Source: Bacteroidales bacterium UBA3810
GTDB taxonomy: Bacteria > Bacteroidota > Bacteroidia > Bacteroidales > Paludibacteraceae
DNA: 64,000 nucleotides
Assembly (NCBI GenBank): GCA_002368645.1
Contig: DFEE01000032.1
Coordinates: forward strand, 26,437-90,436
Direction: 5' to 3'
This document shows positions 48,512-57,881 of this stretch, piece by piece. The notes beneath the pieces are model-generated. The model searched no databases. It had not been told where the DNA came from and saw only the letters and a list, made by a program, of their open reading frames with translations. Position 1 is the stretch's first letter. Each line of letters opens with the position of its first letter. A program made the translations under genes and the position numbers.

Positions 48512-49834
48512 ATGTATTTTGACGAATTACCCCTCTCAGACCAAGTATTAGATGCCCTTTGGGATATGCACTTTGACGTGTGTACGCCCGTTCAGGAAAA
48601 AACTATTCCAATCATTTTGGATGGCCGTGATGTCATATCTTGTGCCCAAACCGGTACGGGCAAAACCGCGGCGTATATCCTGCCTATTTTGACTAATTTG
48701 CAATATGATGACCATGACCCTGATAAACTCAATGCCATCATTATGGCTCCTACACGGGAGTTGGCGCAGCAGATTGATCAGCAGATGCAGGGATTCGGCT
48801 ACTATGTGCCATTCTCTTCTGTCCCTGTATATGGTGGTAATGACGGGCAGGCTTGGGGCACCCAAATGAAAGGCTTGCAGACCGGAGCGGATATCGTTAT
48901 CGCTACGCCCGGACGATTGCTCAGTCACATGAATATATACGACATCGATTTCTCGGGTGTCAAATACTTTATTTTGGATGAGGCGGACCGCATGCTTGAC
49001 ATGGGATTCTATGAGGACATCATGACGATAGTTAAAAAACTCCCTAATGACCGTCAGACCATTATGTTCTCCGCTACCATGCCTGCTAATATACGCCGAA
49101 TGGCGAAGGCAATTATGCACAACCCTGCTGAAGTACAGATTGCTGTCTCTCGTCCCCCTGAGACGATTCACCAATTGGCAGTCGAACTCTATGAGGGACA
49201 AAAAGAGAAACTGGTGCTGGAACTCCTGCGAGAACAACATCTCAAAAAAGTGATTCTCTTTGCCGGTAAGAAACAGCGCGTTAAAGAACTTACCCGTACC
49301 CTCCGACAGATGGGCTTGGACGCGAGAGCCATGCACTCGGATTTGGAACAAAAAGAACGGGATGAGGTTATGCTTGATTTCCGGAACGGCAAAATTGATG
49401 TCCTTGTGGCGACCGATATTATTGCACGAGGCATAGATGTGGACGATATACCACTGGTTATCAACTATGATGTGCCGCGTGATGCCGAGGATTATGTGCA
49501 TAGAATAGGCCGTACTGCTCGCGCGGAAAATAAGGGCAAAGCCATTACATTCGTCTCTGTTGAGGACGCGAGGTTCTTTAATAAAATTGAACAGTTCTTG
49601 AAAAAAGATATTGAACGGCTTCCTTTGCCCGATACCTTAGGCGAAAAACCCGATAAGGCACTCTTCCTGCCAAAAACTCAAAAACCTAAAGCTTACGGAT
49701 CCGCCACTCATTCGGGTAAGCGTTATTCAGGCGGTTCCCGACATTCTTCGCGAAACCAAGCGGGACATCCTCATAAGTCAAAAGGCAAGAACCCAACGGC
49801 AGACGCTCATCGGCATTCAAAGCCTCAGTCCTAA
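48512..49834 (+). CDS. DEAD-box ATP-dependent RNA helicase
   Basis: Unwinds or remodels RNA, probably in ribosome assembly or cold adaptation (440 residues). Motifs: CTPVQEKTIPIIL (Q), AQTGTGKTAAYILP (I), PTRELAQQI (Ia), IATPGRLL (Ib), LDEADRMLDMGF (II), SATMPANIRRMA (III), LVATDIIARGIDVDD (V) and YVHRIGRTARA (VI). The last ~75 residues are a basic, Gly/Ser/His-rich tail typical of RhlE-like proteins. ATG 48512 follows the promoter; the longer reading covers it. The final 49 codons overlap the end of rsmF on the other strand. Confidence 0.94.
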   Translation: MYFDELPLSDQVLDALWDMHFDVCTPVQEKTIPIILDGRDVISCAQTGTGKTAAYILPILTNLQYDDHDPDKLNAIIMAPTRELAQQIDQQMQGFGYYVPFSSVPVYGGNDGQAWGTQMKGLQTGADIVIATPGRLLSHMNIYDIDFSGVKYFILDEADRMLDMGFYEDIMTIVKKLPNDRQTIMFSATMPANIRRMAKAIMHNPAEVQIAVSRPPETIHQLAVELYEGQKEKLVLELLREQHLKKVILFAGKKQRVKELTRTLRQMGLDARAMHSDLEQKERDEVMLDFRNGKIDVLVATDIIARGIDVDDIPLVINYDVPRDAEDYVHRIGRTARAENKGKAITFVSVEDARFFNKIEQFLKKDIERLPLPDTLGEKPDKALFLPKTQKPKAYGSATHSGKRYSGGSRHSSRNQAGHPHKSKGKNPTADAHRHSKPQS

Positions 49835-51032
49835 GATAACTTAGCGCCGTCTCGTAATCCAAATCCAATATCGGGAATACCTCCATATTAATGTCTTTCG
49901 CCATCGCTAACGCATGTTGCGGTGCTACATGTTTGCCCCGTAACTCGCCGATACCGAAACCCGTTGATATGCAAGTCAGTTGCTCTCCTAATGATTCTAC
50001 CAAGGTCTTGTACCGCATCGGATAGGCGGTCATGAAATGATCCGCTTGACGGATATGCCATTTATCGGGATGAAGTAACCAACTGCGCATCTCTTCCTCC
50101 CCGTCTATCGGCTGGGTCATCTTCTTGCCTTCCTTATACTTATAAGGAATATAGTTACTTGCCTCCCCCCCCTTGCGGAGTACAGATACATAGAAACCTT
50201 CCCCCTTGATGAGGTGTGGGAAAAAGTGATACCCGCATTGTATTTCTATGATTTTCCAACTTGGCTCCATAGAGACAGGCAGTATCTCTGCACCCAACTG
50301 ATCTGCTATCCATTCTGCGTTGTAATCATCTTCCTCCATATTGAAGGTGCAAGTGGAGTAAATCATGATACCGCCGGGCTTCAATGCATCCCAGATATCT
50401 TTCAGAATAGTCCGCTGACGCTCAGCGCACATCTTTACATTTCTCACCGACCACTCGTCGCGGGACTTGGGGTCTTTGCGGAACATACCTTCCCCAGAGC
50501 AGGGAGCATCTACCAATATGCAGTCAAATAGATTGCGGCATTTATACCCGATTTCCTCGGCAGTATTGTGTGTAACGATGGTATTGCCGTTTCCCCATTT
50601 CTGGATATTCTCGCTTAGGATAAAAACGCGCTGGCGGTTGACTTCATTCGCTACCAATAGTCCTTCTTCGCCGAGGTATTGGCTAATCAATGTGCTCTTG
50701 CCTCCTGGTGCCGCACAGAGGTCTAATACCACGGACTGTTTGGGTACATACTGTTCCAATATCTGCTCAATAAACATCGAACTGGCTTCTTGTACATAGT
50801 AGCAACCTGCGTGGAAAAGCGGGTCTAAGGTGAACTGCGGACGCCCCGCCAAGTAGTACCCGTCTATATGCCAGGGCACTTCGTCCGTGTCGTAAGGAAA
50901 GGTCAGTACGTCTTTCTTGTCATTGAGACGAATGGAAACCTCACTCTCTCCTTCCAACGCACGGAACAGCGGCTCAGCTTCTATTCCGAGCATACGACGC
51001 ATCGATTCTATGAACTCAACCGGTAACATCAC
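49686..51032 (-). CDS. RsmF/NOL1-NOP2-Sun type rRNA (cytosine-5) methyltransferase
   Basis: SAM-dependent methyltransferase that makes 5-methylcytosine in 16S rRNA (448 residues). The SAM site is LDLCAAPGGKSTLISQYL with VANEVNRQRVFIL. DAPCSGEGMFRKDP holds the catalytic-release cysteine, and YSTCTFNMEEDDYN the nucleophile cysteine. The C-terminal part (about 300-448) carries the RsmF-type extra domain ending PLGFAKNVGNRLNNAYPNEW, which is well conserved in the phylum. Its 3' end overlaps the convergent DEAD-box gene by 149 bp. It follows miaB by 19 bp in the malQ-clpP-clpX-miaB run. Confidence 0.93.
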   Translation of the reverse strand: MMLPVEFIESMRRMLGIEAEPLFRALEGESEVSIRLNDKKDVLTFPYDTDEVPWHIDGYYLAGRPQFTLDPLFHAGCYYVQEASSMFIEQILEQYVPKQSVVLDLCAAPGGKSTLISQYLGEEGLLVANEVNRQRVFILSENIQKWGNGNTIVTHNTAEEIGYKCRNLFDCILVDAPCSGEGMFRKDPKSRDEWSVRNVKMCAERQRTILKDIWDALKPGGIMIYSTCTFNMEEDDYNAEWIADQLGAEILPVSMEPSWKIIEIQCGYHFFPHLIKGEGFYVSVLRKGGEASNYIPYKYKEGKKMTQPIDGEEEMRSWLLHPDKWHIRQADHFMTAYPMRYKTLVESLGEQLTCISTGFGIGELRGKHVAPQHALAMAKDINMEVFPILDLDYETALSYLRTEALNADERLPLGSCLLTYEDVPLGFAKNVGNRLNNAYPNEWRIRKL

Positions 51033-51051
51033 TTTTTATTAATTTCAACTT

Positions 51052-52365
51052 TCAACGCTCCACGACCTCCCCTATCAGCGTTGCGGCTGTAGCGTCTGCA
51101 ATCTGCACCCGAATCAATTCCCCGATATGCCTTCCTTCCCGCGGAAAAACAACCGTCTTATATTGGCTGGTTCGACCGAACATCTGGTTCGTACTCCGCT
51201 TGGCATAACCTTCCACCAATACTTCGCGCACATGACCTATCTCCCGCTGGTTGGAGGCTGAACTCAGTTCGTTCTGTAAGGCTATAATCTCATTCAAGCG
51301 ACGAATCTTAACCTCTTCCGGCACATTATCCGGATAATCGCGGGAAGCCTTCGTACCGGGACGCTCGCTGTACTTGAACATAAAGGCGGTGTCAAAACCA
51401 ACCTCTTTCATCAGCGATAGCGTCATTTGGTGGTCCTCTTCCGTCTCACTGTGAAAACCACAGAACACATCTGTCCCGATACTTGCTTCCGGCAATAGCC
51501 GCCGGATAGCCGCTATCCGATCCAAATACCACTCTCTGGTGTACTTGCGGTTCATCAACTTCAATATCCTGTTTGAACCGCTTTGAACCGGCAAATGAAT
51601 GAATTTACAGAGATTGTCATGTCGCGCAATTACCTCTAAGGTCTTGTCGCTCATATCCTTCGGGTGACTCGTCGTGAACCGTATACGCATGTCCGGTACT
51701 GCCTCTGCTACCACTTCCAATAGCCCTGCAAAATCCATGTCCTCGGACTTATACGAGTTCACGTTTTGCCCCAAAAGGGTCACCTCTTTGTAGCCCTTAC
51801 TCCTTAAATCGCGGACTTCTGCTAAAATGGAGTTGACATCCCTGCTGCGTTCACGTCCGCGGGTGTAGGGAACGACGCAGTAAGAGCAGAAATTGTTACA
51901 GCCCCGCATGATGGATACAAAACCACTGATACTCTTACCGATACGCGAGGGAAGTATGGTGCGGTAAGTCTCTGTCGTACTGAGCGTAATATTGACAGGC
52001 TTATGTCCTTGCTCCACTTGCGTTAAGAGGTTCGGGATATCTAAATATGCATCGGGACCGGCGACGAAAGATACACCGCGTTTTTCTACCAACTCCTCTC
52101 CTAAACGCTCTGCCATACAACCGATAACTCCGATAATGGGCTTGCGACCCGATTTGCGGTTCTCGGCATGTACTTCCTCTAACCGATGTAGCACTGTCTG
52201 CTCCGCTTTATCTCGGATAGAGCAGGTGTTCAAGATTATGATATCTGCCTCTTCCTTGCTCTCGGTCAATACCGCATCCGTGGTTTGCATGATTGCTGCA
52301 ACCACTTCGCTGTCTGCCACATTCATCTGGCAGCCATAGGTCTCTATGTAAAATCGTTTAGGCAC
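51052..52365 (-). CDS. miaB: tRNA-2-methylthio-N6-dimethylallyladenosine synthase
   Basis: Radical-SAM enzyme that adds a methylthio group to i6A37 in tRNAs reading UNN codons (437 residues). N-terminal UPF0004 domain with cysteines in ETYGCQMNVADSE, NTCSIRDKAE and VIGCMAER. The radical SAM cluster is in RGCNNFCSYCVVPYTRGRERSR. A C-terminal TRAM domain runs from ~375 (REVLVEGYAKRS). The gene overlaps clpX by 8 bp. All six cluster-binding cysteines are present. Confidence 0.96.
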   Translation of the reverse strand: MPKRFYIETYGCQMNVADSEVVAAIMQTTDAVLTESKEEADIIILNTCSIRDKAEQTVLHRLEEVHAENRKSGRKPIIGVIGCMAERLGEELVEKRGVSFVAGPDAYLDIPNLLTQVEQGHKPVNITLSTTETYRTILPSRIGKSISGFVSIMRGCNNFCSYCVVPYTRGRERSRDVNSILAEVRDLRSKGYKEVTLLGQNVNSYKSEDMDFAGLLEVVAEAVPDMRIRFTTSHPKDMSDKTLEVIARHDNLCKFIHLPVQSGSNRILKLMNRKYTREWYLDRIAAIRRLLPEASIGTDVFCGFHSETEEDHQMTLSLMKEVGFDTAFMFKYSERPGTKASRDYPDNVPEEVKIRRLNEIIALQNELSSASNQREIGHVREVLVEGYAKRSTNQMFGRTSQYKTVVFPREGRHIGELIRVQIADATAATLIGEVVER

Positions 52366-53593
52366 TTTGTTTCAGTCTTTCATTACTCTCAATCCGCTCC
52401 GCAGCATACTCACGCGTCACGATAAAACTCTTCGCCTTCGGAATATCGTACATCAAGTCTATCATCACAGTCTCTACCAAACTCCTAAGACCGCGCGCAC
52501 CTAACTTGTACTCGATTGCCTTATCAACGATATAGTCCAATGCCGAACTGTCAAAAGCAAGTTCAATCCCATCCATTGCCAATAGTTTCTGATATTGCTT
52601 GGTGATAGCGTTCTTCGGCTCCGTCAATATTCGCCGTAAAGCAGCTCGGTCTAATGGCTCTAAATAGGTCAAAATAGGCAAACGACCGATAATCTCCGGT
52701 ATCAAACCATAGGACTTCAAATCTTGCGGAGCTATGTATTGCAGCAGGTCATGTTTGTCATACCGGACGGCTTTTTGAGCCGCATCAAAACCCACTACCT
52801 GCGTGTTCAACCGTTGTGCAATCTTGCGCTCGATACCGTCAAACGCTCCCCCGCAGATAAAGAGGATGTTCTGCGTGTTAATCTTGATATATTCCTGGTC
52901 AGGATGCTTACGCCCCCCCTTGGGTGGAACATTGACTTCAGAACCTTCCAATAGCTTCAGCAGCGCTTGTTGCACGCCCTCACCGCTTACATCACGAGTG
53001 ATTGAAGGATTGTCTGACTTACGGGATATCTTATCTATCTCATCAATGAAGACAATGCCTTTCTCGGTCTTACTGACATCATAATCAGCTTCTTGCAGCA
53101 GTCTCACTAAGAGACTTTCTACATCCTCACCCACATAACCGGCTTCGGTCAATACCGTGGCATCAACAATGGCGAAAGGCACCGCTAACATCTTGGCTAT
53201 CGTCTTAGCCATCAATGTCTTACCTGTACCCGTCGAACCGACCAAAATGATATTGCTTTTCTCGATTTCAACGCCGTCATCGCTCTTCGGTTGCAAAATC
53301 CTTTTGTAGTGGTTATAAACCGCTACAGACAAGTATTTTTTAGCCTCGTCTTGCCCTATCACATACTGGTCTAAATAGGCTTTAATGTCCGCTGGCTTGG
53401 GCAACTCGTTGAGTTTTAGCGGAGCCTTACTGCTCCCGTTTGCCTTCACTTGCGTGGCACGTTCTTCTTGTATCAAGTGATAGCCCGCTTCAATGCAATC
53501 GTGGCAGATATAAGCATCCGAAAACTCCGAACTGAATACCGGCTTGTCTCCTTGACCGCAGAAGGAGCATACTAAATTTCTCTTTCCACCCAT
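52358..53593 (-). CDS. clpX: ClpX, ATPase and specificity subunit of ClpXP
   Basis: Unfolds tagged proteins and feeds them into ClpP (411 residues). N-terminal zinc domain CSFCGQGDKP...ICHDCI, then VIGQDEAKKYLSVAVYNHYKRI, Walker A GSTGTGKT, the pore loop in TEAGYVGEDVES, Walker B IVFIDEIDKI, and sensor RFD-like regions. The IGF-like ClpP-docking loop is not obvious in a quick reading; the segment GGRKHPDQEYIKINTQNILFICGGAFDGIERKI covers the usual zone. The stop of clpP and start of clpX share one base (TAATG), so both are made in step. Confidence 0.97.
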   Translation of the reverse strand: MGGKRNLVCSFCGQGDKPVFSSEFSDAYICHDCIEAGYHLIQEERATQVKANGSSKAPLKLNELPKPADIKAYLDQYVIGQDEAKKYLSVAVYNHYKRILQPKSDDGVEIEKSNIILVGSTGTGKTLMAKTIAKMLAVPFAIVDATVLTEAGYVGEDVESLLVRLLQEADYDVSKTEKGIVFIDEIDKISRKSDNPSITRDVSGEGVQQALLKLLEGSEVNVPPKGGRKHPDQEYIKINTQNILFICGGAFDGIERKIAQRLNTQVVGFDAAQKAVRYDKHDLLQYIAPQDLKSYGLIPEIIGRLPILTYLEPLDRAALRRILTEPKNAITKQYQKLLAMDGIELAFDSSALDYIVDKAIEYKLGARGLRSLVETVMIDLMYDIPKAKSFIVTREYAAERIESNERLKQSA

Positions 53594-54300
53594 TACTTCT
53601 TCGTATATACTTTATCTACCATGCCGTACTCTAATGCCTCTTGGGAGGTCATCCAATAGTCACGATCGGCATCTTTGCGAATCTTCTCCATCGTTTGACC
53701 GCTATGGTCGCTGATAATCTGGTATAATTCGTCCTTCAGTTTCAGTATCTCTTTGGCAGTAATCTCTATATCAGAGGCTTGACCTTGAATACCTCCCATC
53801 GGTTGGTGAATCATCACGCGGCTGTGAGGAAGACATGCACGCATACCTTTCTCGCCGGCTACGAGCAATACGGCCCCCATTGATGCCGCAAAACCCGTGC
53901 ATATTGTACCGACTTTCGATGTTACAAACTGCATCGTGTCGTAGATGCCTAAACCGGCATATACCGACCCGCCTGGAGTGTTCAGGTAGATATTGATATC
54001 CCTGTCGCTGTCGGCTGAATCAAGGTACAATAGTTGAGCCTCAATCACATTGGCGGTATAATCATTAACCTCTGTCCCTAAAAAAATGATGCGGTCCATC
54101 ATCAGACGGCTGAACACATCCATCTGCGTCACATTGAGCTGACGCTCTTCCAATATGGACGGACTGATATAACCGACCTCGGCGCGTACATCGGCTGGAT
54201 AAACACACTGTCCGGCTAAACGACCGCTCTCATTCATTACCTTCTCGACATGCATGGAGTTTAGACCCCGTGATGTCGCATACTTCATAAAATCATTCAT
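53593..54300 (-). CDS. clpP: ClpP serine protease subunit
   Basis: Barrel-shaped protease that degrades proteins delivered by ClpX (235 residues). Catalytic serine in CTGFAASMGAVLL (S140), histidine in VMIHQPMGG (H165), and the aspartate further on in KDADRDYWM. RIIFLGTEVND and LNTPGGSVYAGLGIYDTM are also typical. The N-terminus (about 50 residues) is longer than in Escherichia coli, as in other Bacteroidetes, and may include a processed propeptide. Coupled to clpX and preceded by malQ (31-bp gap). No separate promoter was seen. Confidence 0.96.
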   Translation of the reverse strand: MNDFMKYATSRGLNSMHVEKVMNESGRLAGQCVYPADVRAEVGYISPSILEERQLNVTQMDVFSRLMMDRIIFLGTEVNDYTANVIEAQLLYLDSADSDRDINIYLNTPGGSVYAGLGIYDTMQFVTSKVGTICTGFAASMGAVLLVAGEKGMRACLPHSRVMIHQPMGGIQGQASDIEITAKEILKLKDELYQIISDHSGQTMEKIRKDADRDYWMTSQEALEYGMVDKVYTKK

Positions 54301-54331
54301 TCTATTTTGCTTTCAACTTTTGACTAATACC

Positions 54332-56911
54332 TCACCTTACACTCGTCAGACGACGCACATGGTTATTGAACTCCTCTTTCTTCAGCAGGTCCTCAATAGC
54401 TATATGCATCCTGTAGTTCCAGAAATGTCTCGGATTACTCGGCAGGTTGATACGCTCTGCATGGGCATCCGGCAACCGGATCTCACCGTCTATCGCAAAC
54501 CAGTCTTGCAGCGGTAGAATAACCCACATAGCAGGGCTGTACATGTGCTGATTAACAATGAACTCGGCTATCTCAGGAGTCATCTCCTTCGGCGCTTCGC
54601 CCCACCAACCCATCTGCTCGTTGTAGAACTGTTGGGTCACATTGTGATCTTCTTCCCACCAGGCGCGGAGAGGATTGGTGTCATGCGTACCCGTCGTGCA
54701 AACACTTAGATACGGGGCATCGGCCGGATGAGCAAATTTAATCGTCGGATCTTTCGGCATACGCTGTATCTCAAGACTCAATATCTGCAACTCATGCATC
54801 ACCTCCGGGACGCAGGCCGGTACCATACCTAAATCTTCACCGCAGCATAACATGCCTGTCGAGTTAATCAGCGTCGGCAACTTGCGCATCGCACTTTCAC
54901 GCCAGAACTGCGTATGACGACGGTAGAAATAGTCGTTGTAGATACCTAACAAAACTTGTTTCTGGTCATCATATAACTCATTGAAACTGTGACTCTGATA
55001 AATGCTGATACGCGGATGAACAAGGTTCTCGTTGTACTGGTCGCGTACAAATAATACCTCGCAATGCAGGTAGATTAACCCGTTCATCAGGTTGTTACGC
55101 TTCCCTTCTTCCAACTCCTTGCCTTCGCCTTGCTCAAAGTACTCTTGCACTTTCTTTTGGGTGTCAAACTCCGGACGGAAATAGTAAACATACCCGTCGT
55201 TGGTCAGCAGGAAGTGCTCCTTGGCATATTCCGTGTCATAACCAAAGACTTCTCCGAGGAAATTAGACCGGATATAAGGCTTGGTCATGCGGTCCTCGTC
55301 CAACTTGACGCCCATATTCCAAAGGTCTTGCATCGAGTATGGCATTGCCGGACAGAAATGACCGCAAAGTCCCCAAACATCGCTCTTACGCATTTGCCAT
55401 ATACGGAATAAACCTAAAATATGGTCAATCCGGTAGGCGTCGAAATAGTCCTGCATCTTGCGGAAACGACGCTGCCACCAGTCAAAATTGTCGTGAGACA
55501 TCTCATCCCAGTTGTAGGTCGGGAAACCCCAGTTCTGACCGCGAGCATCGAAATCATCTGGCGGTGCACCTGCGGACGCATCGAGGTGGAAAAGCTCTGG
55601 ATTAGAGTAGGCATCTACGCTGTTGGGGTTGATTCCGATAGGTATATCACCCTTCATCGCAACGCCTAAACTATGTGCATAAGCCACCGCATCACTCAAC
55701 TGCTTGTCCGCATGGAACTGCAAGTAGCAGTAGAACTCACGAGGCTCTTTGTCGCGCCTCGACATAAAGGCGGCATAAGCATCTAACCAATTCTTGTTCT
55801 TTTGGTAGAAATCTTGATACTCCTTTGTGTCGAAAGTGGCATTGCCCTCTGCTTTGAAGAGAGCCTTGAAGTATTTCATCTTCTCGTCATAAACATTCTG
55901 ATAATCAGCGAATGTCAATTCGTTAAAGGCTTTCTTCTTTGCTTCATAGCTCTTCTTCTGCGCCGGCGTCAACTTACCCATCTTCGGGATATTGATATAT
56001 ATCGGGTGCAAGGCAAACACACTTACCGGACTATACGGATAGGAGTCTAAGTTCGTATGCGTCAGGGTCGTATCGTTAATCGGAAGGGTCTGAATCATCT
56101 TCAAACCTACTTGGGCTGCCCATTCGGCCATAGGCTTCAAATCCTGGAACTCACCGATACCGAAACCGTTTTCGGTTCTTAGTGAGAATACCGGTATCGC
56201 AACACCCGCACCTTTGAAACGAGGCTGCGTGCGCCTGAAACAACGGTCGTTTTGCTCTATCACTTGACCCTTGCGCAATCCCCATATATGGCGGTTCTCA
56301 CCCCATTCCATATCTACGATATTGCCGCTCTCAAGGTCATAAATGACATACTTGTACTCGAATATCTCATGAGCCTTAACGGTAATCTCTGCACGCCAAA
56401 TGGGAAAATCTTTGTCGCTCATTATCAACTTCTTGCTCGCATCCCAATTGCCTAACTCATCCACATTGCCCATTACCGCAACACCCTGACTCGGCAGAAT
56501 CTGAGGCAAATCTATGCTGAAACGAACATTACTGCTCTTCTTCTCCGCGGCTTTGATATGACCTTTGCGCTTAAAAAGAGACTGCAAAAACGCGGTTGTA
56601 TAGAAACTCTTTTCGTAGTCTATCGCTTGCCAGTAATCGCGGATAACGAGTTCTTTGTCATACTCTCTTAACGTCAGCACGCGAGGCTCGCCCGCTTCCG
56701 GCAAAATATGGTCGCCGCACCATACGGCATATTTATAGTGAATGGTACCCAAACTGCGGAGCTCCACTTCTGCGGTCCAAAAATCTTGACCTTCGCAATG
56801 AAGATGCAACGGATTGGCTTCACTCCAACCCTCTAAACAGCCTTGAGTCTCATAAACGCACAGACTCTGTCCATACTCCGTGCGGTAATTGATTTGAAAT
56901 GTCAGTTTCAT
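54332..56911 (-). CDS. malQ: 4-alpha-glucanotransferase with two CBM20 starch-binding domains
   Basis: GH77 amylomaltase that rearranges maltodextrins during starch and glycogen use (859 residues). Two N-terminal CBM20 modules (~1-100 and ~125-225; VAVMGNVDELGNWDASKKL is the second start). The catalytic domain shows IPVFSLRTENGFGIGEF, PINDTT, PYSPVSVFALHPIYI, AYRIDHILGLFRIW (nucleophile Asp), CCGEDLGMVP (acid/base Glu) and TTGTHDTNPLRAWW (third Asp). There is no signal peptide, so it acts in the cytoplasm. It has its own consensus promoter and is placed in front of clpP-clpX, an unexpected partner. Confidence 0.96.
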   Translation of the reverse strand: MKLTFQINYRTEYGQSLCVYETQGCLEGWSEANPLHLHCEGQDFWTAEVELRSLGTIHYKYAVWCGDHILPEAGEPRVLTLREYDKELVIRDYWQAIDYEKSFYTTAFLQSLFKRKGHIKAAEKKSSNVRFSIDLPQILPSQGVAVMGNVDELGNWDASKKLIMSDKDFPIWRAEITVKAHEIFEYKYVIYDLESGNIVDMEWGENRHIWGLRKGQVIEQNDRCFRRTQPRFKGAGVAIPVFSLRTENGFGIGEFQDLKPMAEWAAQVGLKMIQTLPINDTTLTHTNLDSYPYSPVSVFALHPIYINIPKMGKLTPAQKKSYEAKKKAFNELTFADYQNVYDEKMKYFKALFKAEGNATFDTKEYQDFYQKNKNWLDAYAAFMSRRDKEPREFYCYLQFHADKQLSDAVAYAHSLGVAMKGDIPIGINPNSVDAYSNPELFHLDASAGAPPDDFDARGQNWGFPTYNWDEMSHDNFDWWQRRFRKMQDYFDAYRIDHILGLFRIWQMRKSDVWGLCGHFCPAMPYSMQDLWNMGVKLDEDRMTKPYIRSNFLGEVFGYDTEYAKEHFLLTNDGYVYYFRPEFDTQKKVQEYFEQGEGKELEEGKRNNLMNGLIYLHCEVLFVRDQYNENLVHPRISIYQSHSFNELYDDQKQVLLGIYNDYFYRRHTQFWRESAMRKLPTLINSTGMLCCGEDLGMVPACVPEVMHELQILSLEIQRMPKDPTIKFAHPADAPYLSVCTTGTHDTNPLRAWWEEDHNVTQQFYNEQMGWWGEAPKEMTPEIAEFIVNQHMYSPAMWVILPLQDWFAIDGEIRLPDAHAERINLPSNPRHFWNYRMHIAIEDLLKKEEFNNHVRRLTSVR

Positions 56912-56960
56912 AATGTATGTGTTTTTATATGGTTATCTTCAGTCTCTTTCTTTTGCGCTG

Positions 56961-56992
56961 CAAATTTAATATAAAATCTTCAAATAAGCAAA
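56961..56992 (-). promoter_or_regulatory. Promoter of the malQ-clpP-clpX-miaB-rsmF run
   Basis: On the minus strand TTTG, 20 bases, TAAATTTG. It is the only consensus promoter found before these five genes. Confidence 0.78.
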
Positions 56993-57032
56993 TTTAATTG
57001 TCTTTTTTCTGCAAAAGTCCCTTTTTTCGCTC

Positions 57033-57857
57033 TCAACGCTCTCTTCTCACCTCTCTGTTTTGTTGGCTGCGTTGCGCATCAGCGCGACGCTCTCTACCTC
57101 CTCGACACGCAATAACATACCCCCATAATAACGGCAAAATCGTATTAATCCCCCAAATAATACTCACTACCGCTGTCAGTTGCGGCGCCGTCCCGCCATA
57201 TTCGCCAAAAATCAATAGCGCCCAACCGCCTTTTACACCTATATCGGCAATAGGAACCGACGGAAATACCGAAATACAAAAATAGTACACCGCGATTGCT
57301 GAGACGGCATCGACAAACCCTAACTCAATTCCGCATGCCCATAAAACACACCATAACTGACTCCCCCAAATAATATACTTCACAGCCGTTATTCCGATGA
57401 CCTGTAGCCATTTACGCCAGTCTCGCAACCAAACTCTCCAATTGCTCCATTGCACATCTGCCTTTGCCCCGGCTTCGGCTACACGTGCCGGATATTCGCC
57501 TACTCGGTACGGAGTAATAAAACCCGCCTGCAAACCCGTCAATACCTGTCTTAAGGATTCTCTAAACGACAAATTACTCAACCCACGCATCATCACCTGC
57601 CATCGCCGGGCCTCTATCAAAACCGGCACCGGAAAAAACAATGCCGCTATCCCGATAAACAACCATCTTCCACCCTCATTCATTCCACCCTCATTCATTC
57701 CGCCTGCGCTCATTCCGCCCTCGCTTAATCCTCCTAATCCTGCCGACGTCAATGTCCCCCAATCAAATATCGCCAAACGATACACCAAATACCCGAATGA
57801 TGCAACGCTGATCACACCACTCACTACCCGCCATATCTTTTGCCACGTATCCATCAT
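57033..57857 (-). CDS. UPF0104/LPG-synthase-like transmembrane protein
   Basis: A 274-residue membrane protein of the lysylphosphatidylglycerol-synthase transmembrane (flippase-like) superfamily, without the transferase domain. Motifs: LIEARRWQVMMRGLSNLSFRESLRQVLTGLQAGFITPYRVGEYPARV, where the G-x-x-x-x-x-P-x-R-x-G-E segment is the family hallmark. About six helices. The loop between the first two helices (residues 42-63) is a tandem repeat of GGMNE-like pentapeptides, which I do not know from relatives. Start ATG 57857. It is last in the seven-gene run. It might flip a lipid or lipid-linked sugar; unproven. Confidence 0.85.
   Translation of the reverse strand: MMDTWQKIWRVVSGVISVASFGYLVYRLAIFDWGTLTSAGLGGLSEGGMSAGGMNEGGMNEGGRWLFIGIAALFFPVPVLIEARRWQVMMRGLSNLSFRESLRQVLTGLQAGFITPYRVGEYPARVAEAGAKADVQWSNWRVWLRDWRKWLQVIGITAVKYIIWGSQLWCVLWACGIELGFVDAVSAIAVYYFCISVFPSVPIADIGVKGGWALLIFGEYGGTAPQLTAVVSIIWGINTILPLLWGYVIACRGGRERRADAQRSQQNREVRRER
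57669..57734 (-). repeat. 15-bp coding tandem repeat in the UPF0104 gene
   Basis: Units encode GGLSE, GGMSA, GGMNE, GGMNE: four 15-bp copies in frame, two nearly identical. Period divisible by three, so length changes keep the frame. Confidence 0.8.
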
Positions 57858-57881
57858 ATAGCATAGAGCGGTTATATAGGC

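Noticed and set aside
48548..49501. 317-codon open frame on the minus strand opposite the DEAD-box helicase
   Set aside because: It lies fully inside a gene with all helicase motifs, has no promoter or recognisable domain, and its composition is that of antisense shadow.
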